From: UCB3 sp964415605
GTDB lineage: Bacteria; Chloroflexota; Anaerolineae; Epilineales; Epilineaceae
Assembly (NCBI GenBank): GCA_964415605.1
Contig: CAYQBA010000030.1
Coordinates: 1-31,617, forward strand
Direction of reading: 5' to 3'
DNA: 31,617 nt
In this document: positions 23,718 to 31,412 of the stretch, one piece after another
Layout of the letters: each line of letters opens with the position of its first letter
Numbering within the stretch: the stretch's first letter is position 1
Notes under the pieces: model-generated
Databases searched by the model: none
What the model was told of the DNA's origin: nothing
The model's input: the letters and a program-made list of their open reading frames with translations, nothing else
Program-made: the position numbers and the translations under genes

Positions 23718-24923
23718 ATGCCATCGGCCGAAATCGTGACCATCGGCACCGAGATCCTGCTCGGCGAGATCACCGACACCAACGCCCCGACCATCGCTCG
23801 TGCGCTGCGATCGTGCGGCGTCGACGTCTACCGGACGACGAGCGTCGGCGACAACGTCGCGCGCATCGCCGCCATCCTGCGCGAGGCGGCGGCGCGCGCG
23901 GACGTCGTCATCACCACCGGCGGGCTGGGCCCGACGGTCGACGACCCGACGCGCGACGCCGTCGCCCGGGCGGTGGGCGTCGAGACCGAGTTCCGCCCCG
24001 AGCTGTGGGATCAGGTCCAGGCCGTGTTTGCGCGCTATGGCACCCGGCCCGGCGACAACAACCGCCGCCAGGCGTTCGTCCCGCGCGGGGCCGAGGCCAT
24101 CCCCAACCCGGTCGGGACGGCGCCGGCCTTCATCGCGCCCACCGAGCGCGGCGGGATCGTCGCCCTGCCGGGCGTCCCGCGCGAGATGACGCACCTCCTC
24201 GCGACGGCCGTGATCCCGTGGCTGCGGGCGCGCTTTGGGTTGACGCACGTGATCGTCGTGCGGGTGCTGCGGACGGCGGGCGTGGGCGAGTCGGCGATCG
24301 ACGCGCGCATCGACGACCTCGAGCACCTGACCAACCCGACCGTCGGGCTGGCCGCCCATGCCGGCCAGGTCGACGTGCGCATCACGGCCAAGGCCGATTC
24401 CGAGGCGGCCGCGGCGGATCTCATCGGGCCGGTGGAGGATGACCTGCGGGCCCGGCTGGGCGCGTGGGTGTTCGGCGCCGACGGCGAGACGCTGGCGGGA
24501 GCCGTGCTGCGCGGCCTGGCCGCGCGGGGCCAGGCGCTCGCCGTCGTCGAGGCCGGCCTCGGCGGGCGGCTGGCCGGCGCGCTCGGCGACGTCGATCTCG
24601 GGGGCGAGGCCATGTCGCCCGGCCCGTTCGCGGGCGGCGAGGTGCGCGCCGGCGGGGCCCTCGAGGCCGGTGCGTTGGGGACGTGGACCGCGGCCGGCCG
24701 CGACGCCAGAGGGGCGGACTTCGGGCTCGGCATCGCGCTCGCACCCGACGGGGATCGTCAGGTCGCGCGGCTGTGTCTGGTCTCGTCGGCAGGGATCGAA
24801 CACCGCGAGATCGCGCACGGCGGCCACCCGGCGATGGCGGCCAGGCGGGCCGTCAGCCTGGGTCTGGATTGGGTGCGGCGGGCGATCGGCGAAGCGGGCA
24901 AGGAAAAGCCCGCGCGTCCTTGA
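23718..24923 (+). CDS. cinA: CinA-family protein with degenerate C-terminal amidase domain
   Basis: 401 residues. The N-terminal MoCF/COG1058 domain is well kept: IGTEILLGEITDTN, VITTGGLGPTVDDPTRDAVA and LPGVPREM. In other bacteria this part has ADP-ribose or NAD-related pyrophosphatase activity. The C-terminal domain (~265-395) corresponds to the PncC nicotinamide-nucleotide amidase. Where active enzymes have ESCTGG this protein has E278-A-G-L-G-G, so the nucleophilic Ser is replaced by Ala279 and the following VPGASAYF-type block is not recognisable. That half is probably inactive. The ATG at 23718 fits the family start (MPSAEIVTIG). The 3' end overlaps a terminator that serves the opposite strand. 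Confidence 0.88.
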   Translation: MPSAEIVTIGTEILLGEITDTNAPTIARALRSCGVDVYRTTSVGDNVARIAAILREAAARADVVITTGGLGPTVDDPTRDAVARAVGVETEFRPELWDQVQAVFARYGTRPGDNNRRQAFVPRGAEAIPNPVGTAPAFIAPTERGGIVALPGVPREMTHLLATAVIPWLRARFGLTHVIVVRVLRTAGVGESAIDARIDDLEHLTNPTVGLAAHAGQVDVRITAKADSEAAAADLIGPVEDDLRARLGAWVFGADGETLAGAVLRGLAARGQALAVVEAGLGGRLAGALGDVDLGGEAMSPGPFAGGEVRAGGALEAGALGTWTAAGRDARGADFGLGIALAPDGDRQVARLCLVSSAGIEHREIAHGGHPAMAARRAVSLGLDWVRRAIGEAGKEKPARP

Positions 24924-24943
24924 TCGATGCGGACGCGCGGGCT
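24907..24943 (-). terminator. rho-independent terminator for the 65-aa gene, shared stem with cinA end
   Basis: A perfect 13-bp stem (AGCCCGCGCGTCC at 24907-24919, GGACGCGCGGGCT at 24931-24943) with an 11-nt loop. On the minus strand the stem is followed directly by TTTCCTT, a T-tract, so it terminates leftward transcription 36 bp after the small gene. The left arm lies inside the last codons of cinA. Confidence 0.85.
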
Positions 24944-24978
24944 GGGGTTCGTGCGGCGGCATCGGCCGCCGGGAAAGC

Positions 24979-25176
24979 TCAGGCCTTCTTCTTGAGCACC
25001 GGGAGCCCATTCTTGGACTCTGACACGACATAACCGGCAGGGACGGCATCCAACGCGCCGGTGCCGGCCGCGCGCGCGAAGAAGAACAAGCGCTGCTGGC
25101 GGCCACCACGCAGGGTGACGTCCTTGGCGTGCAGGAAGTATGTCTGTCCCTTGCTGTTCTGGGTGCTGAAAGCCAT
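24979..25176 (-). CDS. conserved small hypothetical protein (65 aa)
   Basis: 65 residues, starting MAFSTQNSKGQTYFLHAKDV and ending LPVLKKKA. I recall similar short proteins as conserved hypotheticals in Chloroflexota and other phyla, with the same layout of an NSKG-TY-LH start, RGGRQQRLFFFAR, and a GLPVLKKK end, but I cannot name a function. It is basic, has no signal peptide or membrane helix, and looks like a compact beta-rich fold. It has its own near-consensus promoter (25298-25326), a leader of about 115 nt, an AAAGGAG ribosome binding site about 12 nt before the ATG, and its own terminator. This is a complete single-gene unit, unusual among the operon-packed neighbours and suggestive of strong expression. 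Confidence 0.85.
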   Translation of the reverse strand: MAFSTQNSKGQTYFLHAKDVTLRGGRQQRLFFFARAAGTGALDAVPAGYVVSESKNGLPVLKKKA

Positions 25177-25297
25177 TGGGAAGGTCGCTCCTTTCAGGAA
25201 GGCATGAGATCCAAACGGATGAGGTCGGTCGTGCTCTGGCTGGCGTGTTCCGAGCGCCTGGGAGCATCGAACTGGGGGGCACGGCTACAAGGCGACG

Positions 25298-25326
25298 ATT
25301 CTATCTGTCGGGCCCGCCGGTGTCAA
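25298..25326 (-). promoter_or_regulatory. near-consensus sigma70 promoter for the 65-aa gene
   Basis: Minus strand: TTGACA (25326-25321), exactly 17 bp, TAGAAT (25303-25298). The -35 is perfect and the -10 matches five of six. Transcription would start near 25290. The spacer contains the 8-bp palindrome CGGGCCCG. It is the strongest promoter-like sequence I noticed in the window. Confidence 0.8.
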
Positions 25327-25379
25327 GATTGCGCCTCTGTCGGAACCCGGAGGCACACGGCCCCGCGGGCTTGTCGTGG

Positions 25380-27134
25380 CTACGGCGCGGCGATCGCGTG
25401 CCCTTCGGCGGCGCGGCGCGCCGTGACCTTCCACAGCTCGCTCTCCTGGAGGATCTGGGTGGCGTTCTCGCGGGCGATGGGCGACGACACGCCGAGCATG
25501 TGCATCAGCTCGTCGACGCGGGTCCCGGCCTCGATGGCGTCGACCACGGTGGCGGTACGGCCGTCGACGACGGCCTTGCTGACACGGAAGTGGCGGTCGC
25601 CGAAGGCCGCCACTTGCGGCAGGTGGGTCACGCACAGGACCTGATGACGGTTGCCGACGGCCCACAGCTTGCGCCCGACGACGGCCCCCACGCGTCCGCC
25701 GATGCCAGCGTCGATCTCGTCGAAGATCAGCGTCGGGACCTCGTCGGCGGCGCTGAGGATCCCCTTCAACGCCAGCATCAGGCGGGCGGTCTCGCCGCCC
25801 GACGCCACGCGCACCAGCGGCCGGGGTGGTTCGCCGGGGTTCATCGACACCTGGAACGCCACGCGGTCGATGCCGGTCGCGTCGAAGGCCCACCGGCCGT
25901 CGCCGGCAGGGACGCCGGCGGGGTCCGGTTGGCGGTCGAAGGCGACCTCGAAGCGGCTCTGCGGCATGCCGAGCTCGCCGAGCTCGGCCTCGATCGCGTG
26001 CCGCAGCCGTTCGGCGGCGGCCTGGCGGCGCTCCGACAGGGCCGCGGACGCGGCCCCGATCTCGGCCGCGAGTCGGTCGCGCTCGCCGACGAGCGCGTCG
26101 CCGTGGGCCTCGGCCCCGGTGAGGCGCTCGAGCTCGGCCGCCGCGCGGTCGGCGTGGTCGAGCACGGCGGCGATGTCGGCACCGTACTTGCGCTTGAGGG
26201 CAGCGATGGCGAGCAGCCGCTCTTCGACGGCCTCGAGGCGGGGCGGGTTGAGATCCAGGCCGTCGAGGTAGTCGCGCAGCTGGCCGGCGACGTCGCGCAG
26301 CGCTTCGGCCGCCGCGGCGGCCGGCTCGCGCACCGCGTCGAGGTCCGGGTCGATCCGGGCCAGGTCGTCGAGCGCCTCGATCGCCATGCCGAGGCGGTCC
26401 AGCCCACCCGCGGCGTCGTCGGTGCCGGCCAGGGCCGCGTAAGCCTGCTCCGCGCGCCGGGCGAGCCGCTCGGCGTTGGCCAGGCGGGTGCGCTCGGCCA
26501 CGAGGCCGGCCTCTTCGTCCGGGGAGAGGCGCGCGGCCCGGATCTCGTCGATCTGGAACGCGAGGGCCTCGGAGCGCCGCGCTTGCTCGGCCGCGCCGCG
26601 CCGGAGCTCGGCGATCTCGGCCTCGAGCGTACGGATGTGCGCGACCCGTTCGGCCAGGGCCTTGCGCTCGGCCACGACGCCGGCGTAGCGGTCGAGAAGC
26701 CCGAGGTGTTCGCCCTCGCGCAGCAGCGAGAGGTTGTCGCTCTGGCCGTGGATATCGACGAGCAGCTCGCCGAGATCGGCGAGCGCGCGGACCGGGACAG
26801 GGCGGCCGTTGACGCGCGCGGTGGACCGGCCGGCGGCGTAAACCTCGCGGGAGAGGATCAGCGCGTCGTCCGGCTCGACGCCGTATTCGGCGAGCCGGGC
26901 GGCGACGCGGCCGGCCGCGTCGCCGGGGTCGAAGATGCCCTCGATGACCGCGCGCTCGGCGCCGGCGCGGACAAGCGCGGTGTCGGCGCGCGCCCCGAGG
27001 AGCTGACCGACGGCATCGACGACGATGGACTTGCCGGCGCCGGTCTCGCCGGTGATGGCGTTGAACCCGGGGGCGAGGCGGACCCGGAGGTGGTCGATGA
27101 TGGCGAAATCGCGGACGTCGAGCTCGAGCAGCAT
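25380..27134 (-). CDS. recN: DNA repair protein RecN
   Basis: 584 residues, within the normal RecN range. SMC-like ABC ATPase architecture: Walker A GETGAGKSI (K35) after LLELDVRDFAIIDHL, two long coiled-coil arms (about 150-380, rich in Glu/Arg/Ala), then the signature SGGETARLMLALKGIL, Walker B PTLIFDEIDAGIGG and the H-loop VLCVTHLPQVAAFGD. RecN helps tether and repair double-strand breaks with RecA in the cytoplasm. The ATG at 27134 lies at the start of the conserved fold. Its ribosome binding site is weak, but a promoter candidate lies 39 bp upstream. The gene follows the yfhO-nadK-TPR operon after 122 bp. Confidence 0.96.
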   Translation of the reverse strand: MLLELDVRDFAIIDHLRVRLAPGFNAITGETGAGKSIVVDAVGQLLGARADTALVRAGAERAVIEGIFDPGDAAGRVAARLAEYGVEPDDALILSREVYAAGRSTARVNGRPVPVRALADLGELLVDIHGQSDNLSLLREGEHLGLLDRYAGVVAERKALAERVAHIRTLEAEIAELRRGAAEQARRSEALAFQIDEIRAARLSPDEEAGLVAERTRLANAERLARRAEQAYAALAGTDDAAGGLDRLGMAIEALDDLARIDPDLDAVREPAAAAAEALRDVAGQLRDYLDGLDLNPPRLEAVEERLLAIAALKRKYGADIAAVLDHADRAAAELERLTGAEAHGDALVGERDRLAAEIGAASAALSERRQAAAERLRHAIEAELGELGMPQSRFEVAFDRQPDPAGVPAGDGRWAFDATGIDRVAFQVSMNPGEPPRPLVRVASGGETARLMLALKGILSAADEVPTLIFDEIDAGIGGRVGAVVGRKLWAVGNRHQVLCVTHLPQVAAFGDRHFRVSKAVVDGRTATVVDAIEAGTRVDELMHMLGVSSPIARENATQILQESELWKVTARRAAEGHAIAAP

Positions 27135-27172
27135 GGCCGGTGTTCCGTGGGTCCGTCGAACAAACGTGCGCA

Positions 27173-27202
27173 ATCGTAGCAGAGGCGGCGGCCGGCTGTC
27201 CA
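27173..27202 (-). promoter_or_regulatory. promoter candidate for recN with extended -10
   Basis: Minus strand: TGGACA (27202-27197), an 18-bp spacer, then TACGAT (27178-27173) preceded by TGC, giving an extended -10 TGCTACGAT. The start would be near 27166, a leader of about 30 nt. No LexA-type site was recognised. Confidence 0.55.
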
Positions 27203-27256
27203 GTAAGGATTTGTCGGGCCGTGGCCGGGCGCTCGCGGGCGTGGTCGCACCACGGC

Positions 27257-28057
27257 CTACTTCAGCCGCCGCACCGCCGTGGTCACGCCGAGGGCCATGA
27301 GCGCGATCGGGCCGAGCGGGCTGAACGGCAGCAGCGACAGCGGCGGCAGCCCGCGCAGCGGCGACGCCATCGCGGCGATCGCCGCCAGCGCACCGAGCGA
27401 CAGGCTGACGGCGGCCACGACCTGCAGCCCCCGGCCGCGCTTGCGGCCCGCTCCCCAGCTCACGGCATCGCCCAGGGGGGCGCCGATGGCCAGTGCGCCG
27501 AACAACGCGAACATCAGCCACAGCGCGCCGAGGAGCAGCGCGGCGCCGAACGCGGCCACGAAGCCGACAGCGAAGCCGCCGGCATACTGCAGCGGTCCGA
27601 CGCGATAGAGCGGCGAGCGCAGTGCCTTGGCGCACTCCTTGCAGCGCATCCCCACCGGGTGGTGGCGGGCGCATTCGCCGCACATCGGCCGGCCACACCG
27701 GGCGCAGCGCAGGCGCGTCTCGCGATCGGGGTGCCACGTGCAGCGCGGCGCCTCGTCGGCATCGTCGGGCAGCAGCACCGCCGCGCCGAAGCGCTCGGCG
27801 AGCTGCTCCAGGCCGGCGGCGGCTTCGGCGTCGCCCGGACGGAGCGCGAGCACCCGGTCGAAGTGGTCGCGCTTGCGCTGAGGATGCGCCTCCACCGAGG
27901 CGAGCCACAGCCAGGCGTCGGCGTTCTCGGGCTCGCGCCGCGTCACCTCGGTCAAGCATGCGCGCGCTTCGTCGCCGTCGCCCACGCGGGCCGCGGCGAT
28001 CCCGCGGCGCAGCAGCGCGGCGGCGTCGAGCTCGGCCAGCTCGCGCGACGTCACCAT
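27257..28057 (-). CDS. TPR / B-box-type zinc-finger membrane protein
   Basis: 266 residues, family not named. Residues ~10-95 form TPR-like helices (LLRRGIAAARVGDGDEARACL, DAWLWLASVEAHPQRKRDHFDRVLAL). Residues 106-142 hold a cysteine/histidine cluster (C106, H109, C118, C121, C126, C129, H133, C139, C142) like a B-box zinc finger. From ~155 there are three or four hydrophobic segments (GFAVGFVAAFGAALLLGALW, the following ALIGAPLG region, VVAAVSLSLGALAAIAAM and GPIALMALGV), so the C-terminus is in the membrane and the zinc/TPR part probably faces the cytoplasm. The ATG at 28057 overlaps the nadK stop by 7 nt, so the two are translationally linked. A protein-protein scaffold role is only a guess. 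Confidence 0.8.
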   Translation of the reverse strand: MVTSRELAELDAAALLRRGIAAARVGDGDEARACLTEVTRREPENADAWLWLASVEAHPQRKRDHFDRVLALRPGDAEAAAGLEQLAERFGAAVLLPDDADEAPRCTWHPDRETRLRCARCGRPMCGECARHHPVGMRCKECAKALRSPLYRVGPLQYAGGFAVGFVAAFGAALLLGALWLMFALFGALAIGAPLGDAVSWGAGRKRGRGLQVVAAVSLSLGALAAIAAMASPLRGLPPLSLLPFSPLGPIALMALGVTTAVRRLK

Positions 28058-28935
28058 CGGCTGAGCCGCTCCACCAGCGTCTGGTAGAACTGGTCGGACG
28101 ACCCGAGCCGCAGGAAGCGCGCCGGGTACGGCGCGGCCTGGACCCGCACCGTCGTGCCGTCGGGCACCGCGTAGTGGCGCTGCCCGTCGATCGAGCAGAT
28201 CGCCTCCTCCTCGGTCTGCACCCGGATGTCGACGACCGATGTTGCCGGCAGCACGATGGTCCGCACCGGCACGGGATGCGGCACCACGGGGGTGATGATC
28301 AGCGCCTGCATCCGCGGCGCGACGACCGGCCCGCCGGCCGACAGCGAATAGGCCGTGGATCCGGTCGGCGTGGCGACGATCACGCCGTCGGCGGCGAAGC
28401 GGATGAGCGGGCGGCCGTCGACGGCTAGGTCCATGCGCACGGCGTGCGCGACCTTGCCGCGCCCCACGAAGACGTCGTTGACGGCGTCGTACGGTGCGGT
28501 GTGATCCGGGCCGCCGTCGCCGCCGACCAGGGCGTCGCGGTTGCACGCGGCACGCAGCATCAGGCGCTCCTCGACCTCGCCCTCGCCCGCAAGAAGGCGC
28601 GGGATGACGGAGCGCGCGTCGGCCGCGTCGATCTGCGCGAGGAAACCGAGCCGGCCGAAGTTGACGCCGATTACCGGGACGCCGCGCGACGCGAGCAGTC
28701 CGGCCAGCCGCAAGACGGTGCCGTCGCCGCCCAGGGCCACCGCCCAGTCCAGGCCGACCAGGCGGCCCGCGAGCTGGCCGCGTTCCTCCCAGGCGTTGAG
28801 CAGCCGGGCATCGGCGCCGCGCTCGCGCATCAGCGCCACGAGCTCGGCCGCTAGGTCGCGCGAGGCGTCGATGCGCGGGTGGTAGAGCACGCCGACCACG
28901 CCGCGCCCGGCGCCGACGGATGGCGCGGCGGTCAT
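28051..28935 (-). CDS. nadK: NAD kinase
   Basis: 294 residues, standard for bacterial NAD kinases, which make NADP from NAD and ATP or polyphosphate in the cytoplasm. Seen: ALGGDGTVLRLA (G69-G72, with the catalytic Asp71), VNFGRLGFLAQID, AVNDVFVGRG (NAD-binding NE/D motif variant), and DGVIVATPTGSTAYSLSAGGPVV with ICSIDGQ further on. A short loop of ~12 residues (ALVGGDGGPDHT) is inserted before the AVNDV motif. The ATG at 28935 overlaps the stop of the upstream yfhO-type gene (ATGA). It is the middle gene of the three-gene operon. Confidence 0.95.
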   Translation of the reverse strand: MTAAPSVGAGRGVVGVLYHPRIDASRDLAAELVALMRERGADARLLNAWEERGQLAGRLVGLDWAVALGGDGTVLRLAGLLASRGVPVIGVNFGRLGFLAQIDAADARSVIPRLLAGEGEVEERLMLRAACNRDALVGGDGGPDHTAPYDAVNDVFVGRGKVAHAVRMDLAVDGRPLIRFAADGVIVATPTGSTAYSLSAGGPVVAPRMQALIITPVVPHPVPVRTIVLPATSVVDIRVQTEEEAICSIDGQRHYAVPDGTTVRVQAAPYPARFLRLGSSDQFYQTLVERLSRW

Positions 28936-31310
28936 GCCGCCGGCATGGGGTTCAAGCGCCGGGATCGCCGCCACCACCACACCCCCGCCCCGAGCGTCAT
29001 CAGGTTGAGCACGCCTCCCAATATAACCGCGTTCGGTCGATAGGTCCATTCGACCGTCCACCGGCCCGCCGGCAGCCGGACGGCCGTGATCGCCCCGTAG
29101 GCGCGAACGCTCGCCACCGGCACCACCCGGCCGTCGGCAGCACGTGCCCGAGCGTGCCAGCCGGGGTCGAAGGCCATCGCGAGCACCAGCCAGCCCTCGC
29201 GGGCCAGCGTGGCATCGACGGCGACGCGCAGCTCGTTCAACGCGGTGAGGGTCGCCGTGCCCTCGACCCGCGGCGTGCGCGCGTCGCAGTCGGCGGGGGG
29301 CGCGTCCGAGCCGTCGACGACGACGATCTCGTGCGGGTCGAAGTCGGACCGCGCCCAGTCGCCGCCGACGGCTCGCCCGTCGTGCGACGTCACGCACAGC
29401 ACCCGCGCCGGCACCCAGGCGCCGGGCGCCGGGAGGCGGACTTCGTAGAGGACCGCTTGGTCGGTGCGGGCGAGCTCGGCCAACGGCGCATCCCCGGTCG
29501 GTCGATCGGTGACGACGTACCGCACGCCGAGCAGCCGCCACCACACGATCTCCGGCGTGCGGGCGACGAGTTCCGCGATGGCGCCCAGCTGCAGTGGGCT
29601 GTCGCCGGTCACGTCGAGCAGGCCGAACACGCTCGCCGCGTTGGCGCCGCCGGGAAGGAGGCCCTCGCTGCTGACGCGGCCGTCGCGGGCGCGCGGCGCC
29701 AGGGCCGTGACGATCGCGTCGGTGGCGAACACGTCCCGCCGCGGCGCCAGCGCGTTCCCGCGGTTGACGCTGAACAGGTCGAGCACCGTCAGCGCGCAGA
29801 TCGCCAGCCCCAACCCTCGCCCCGTCAGTCGATCCTCCCCTCGCAGCGCGAACGCGACGGCGCCCAGCCCGGCCACGAGCGCGGCGAACGCCAGGGCGTC
29901 GGCGTACGCCGTGCCATCGGCGCGGGAGAGGCCGGTGGATGCGGCCAGGCCCGGCCGCGTGGCGAGCACGGCGCCCGCCAGGGCCGCCGCCCCGGCGAGC
30001 GCGGCGGACAGGCGGGCGACGGCGGCGCATGCGCGGCGATCGTCGAGCAGCCGCCCCAGCGCGATGGCGGCGGCGACCGCCAGGCCGAGGCTGACCAGGA
30101 CGGCGGCGCGCTCCTGGTGGCGGAACTGCGCCATCCCGGGCAAGATCCGCACGAGGAGTGGGTACAAGAGGCCGTGGCCGCCCAGGCTGACCAGCCAGCC
30201 CCCGCCGGCCAGCGCCGCCCAGAAGCGGGTGGCCGGGACATGCCGTACGCCCCATGCCACCAGCGGCAGCGCCAGGGCACCGACGTACAGCGGCACCCAC
30301 TGGCTGCCCCAGACGGCATCGGGGCGCCAGGTGCGGCTGAACGCCGGCGCCACCAGCTGGATCACGTCGCTGACCGGCATGCCGGCGGCGACCTCGGCCG
30401 GGTCGAGCACGCGCGCCGACCGGCGCGCGAAGTCCACCGCCGGCGCCCACTGGGCGGCCGACAGCGCGGCGGCCCCCCCGATCCACGCGACGAGCGTGGC
30501 GCCGATCCGCCGCCAGTCGGCGGTGTCGCGCGTCCACTGCCAGGCGAGCCACGCCGTGCCGGCCCACAGCGCGTAGAGCAGGGTCTGGGGGTGCCCGGCC
30601 AGGACGGCCAGGGCGGTCGCGCCGGCCGCCGCCGCGGCCGGCGGCAGGCGTCGGGGGCGGCGCGCGCCGCCGGCGCCATCGACCGCGCCGTCTCCGCTGG
30701 TCTCCATGCGATGCGCGGCCCGTGACTCCGTCGGCCGGCGGTCTTCAAAACCGCCGCCCTTCCCGGCCATCGGAGCCAGCGCCCACAGCGTCGCGGGGAT
30801 CCACACCGCCGTGTTCAGCACGGCGAGCTGCTCGACTGGGTAGCCCGTCAGGTAACCCCCGAACCCGAACGCGATGCCGGCGAACGGCGCCGCCGCCGGT
30901 GGGGCGCCGAGGCGACGCGCCAGCGCCCATGCCAAGACGGCCCCCAGCGCCACGTGGAGGACGGCTTCGAGCTCGACCGCCCAGAGCGGCAGGCGCCGCC
31001 CGCCGATCGCGAACGGTGCCTGCAGCAGGCGCCAGGGGTAGAGGACCGCCACCTGCGGGTCGGCGAGCGCCGGCGTCCCGGCATACTGGTGCGGGTTCCA
31101 GAGCGGCGGGTGGGCTGAGCCCCATGCCGCGGCCGCGAACGCCCGATAGGGGTAGAACTGGCGGGCGAAATCCCCCTCCGCGGGGCCGATCATGCGCTGG
31201 TCTTCCGGATGGCCGGCCCACAGCGGCCAGAAGAAGGCCAGCGCGAGCACGGCGAACGCCAGCGGGATCGACCATCGGCCGAGGCGCAGCCGTGCGGCGG
31301 GTCCAAGCAT
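28932..31310 (-). CDS. YfhO-family polytopic membrane protein
   Basis: 792 residues with about 12-13 predicted membrane helices and a C-terminal beta-rich extracytoplasmic domain. It fits the YfhO group of GT-C-like proteins: an N-terminal TM1, then DFARQFYPYRAFAAAAW and PLWNPHQYAGTPALADPQ in the first outside loop, LAGHPQTLLYAL, and a C-terminal end with DPGWHARARAADG, VPVASVRAYGAITAVRLPAG and WTYRPN before a last TM helix. Some YfhO proteins are linked to glycosylation of cell-wall polymers; substrate here unknown. Residues 181-222 form an unusual polar, Arg/Gly-rich insert between two TM helices (see findings). A TATAAT lies so close to the ATG at 31310 that the mRNA is probably leaderless. 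First gene of the yfhO-nadK-TPR operon. Confidence 0.88.
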   Translation of the reverse strand: MLGPAARLRLGRWSIPLAFAVLALAFFWPLWAGHPEDQRMIGPAEGDFARQFYPYRAFAAAAWGSAHPPLWNPHQYAGTPALADPQVAVLYPWRLLQAPFAIGGRRLPLWAVELEAVLHVALGAVLAWALARRLGAPPAAAPFAGIAFGFGGYLTGYPVEQLAVLNTAVWIPATLWALAPMAGKGGGFEDRRPTESRAAHRMETSGDGAVDGAGGARRPRRLPPAAAAAGATALAVLAGHPQTLLYALWAGTAWLAWQWTRDTADWRRIGATLVAWIGGAAALSAAQWAPAVDFARRSARVLDPAEVAAGMPVSDVIQLVAPAFSRTWRPDAVWGSQWVPLYVGALALPLVAWGVRHVPATRFWAALAGGGWLVSLGGHGLLYPLLVRILPGMAQFRHQERAAVLVSLGLAVAAAIALGRLLDDRRACAAVARLSAALAGAAALAGAVLATRPGLAASTGLSRADGTAYADALAFAALVAGLGAVAFALRGEDRLTGRGLGLAICALTVLDLFSVNRGNALAPRRDVFATDAIVTALAPRARDGRVSSEGLLPGGANAASVFGLLDVTGDSPLQLGAIAELVARTPEIVWWRLLGVRYVVTDRPTGDAPLAELARTDQAVLYEVRLPAPGAWVPARVLCVTSHDGRAVGGDWARSDFDPHEIVVVDGSDAPPADCDARTPRVEGTATLTALNELRVAVDATLAREGWLVLAMAFDPGWHARARAADGRVVPVASVRAYGAITAVRLPAGRWTVEWTYRPNAVILGGVLNLMTLGAGVWWWRRSRRLNPMPAA
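30736..30756. repeat. hairpin inside yfhO insert, resembling a TCA anticodon arm
   Basis: CGGCGGT (30736-30742), loop CTTCAAA, ACCGCCG (30750-30756): a perfect 7-bp stem with a 7-nt loop. On the + strand the loop has T at the position-33 equivalent and TCA in the anticodon place, as in selC. No D-arm or T-arm is found around it, so it is not called a tRNA. It lies within the non-conserved 42-residue insert of the yfhO-type gene. Confidence 0.6.
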
Positions 31311-31316
31311 GCCGGG

Positions 31317-31322
31317 ATTATA
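31317..31322 (-). promoter_or_regulatory. consensus -10 TATAAT of the yfhO-nadK operon, likely leaderless
   Basis: A perfect TATAAT on the minus strand (31322-31317), followed by six bases (CCCGGC) and then the ATG at 31310. Start of transcription 6-8 nt after the -10 would fall on or next to the A of the ATG. No good -35 is present, and no ribosome binding site fits between. Confidence 0.6.
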
Positions 31323-31412
31323 GTCGCTTGCCGGCGGGTTGCGGCGCCGGGGTGGGCAGGCGCCGTGCCGACCGTTTGCGGGCCTGCCGGGCCCCGGCTA
31401 CGATTGGCCGGC

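Noticed and set aside
25176..27179. 667-residue + strand frame opposite recN
   Set aside because: Antisense shadow of recN, which has complete ABC ATPase motifs.
30736..30756. tRNA-Sec (selC) on the + strand
   Set aside because: Only the anticodon-arm-like hairpin is present. No 6-bp D-arm precedes it and no TTCRA T-loop follows, and the segment is in frame within a membrane protein gene.
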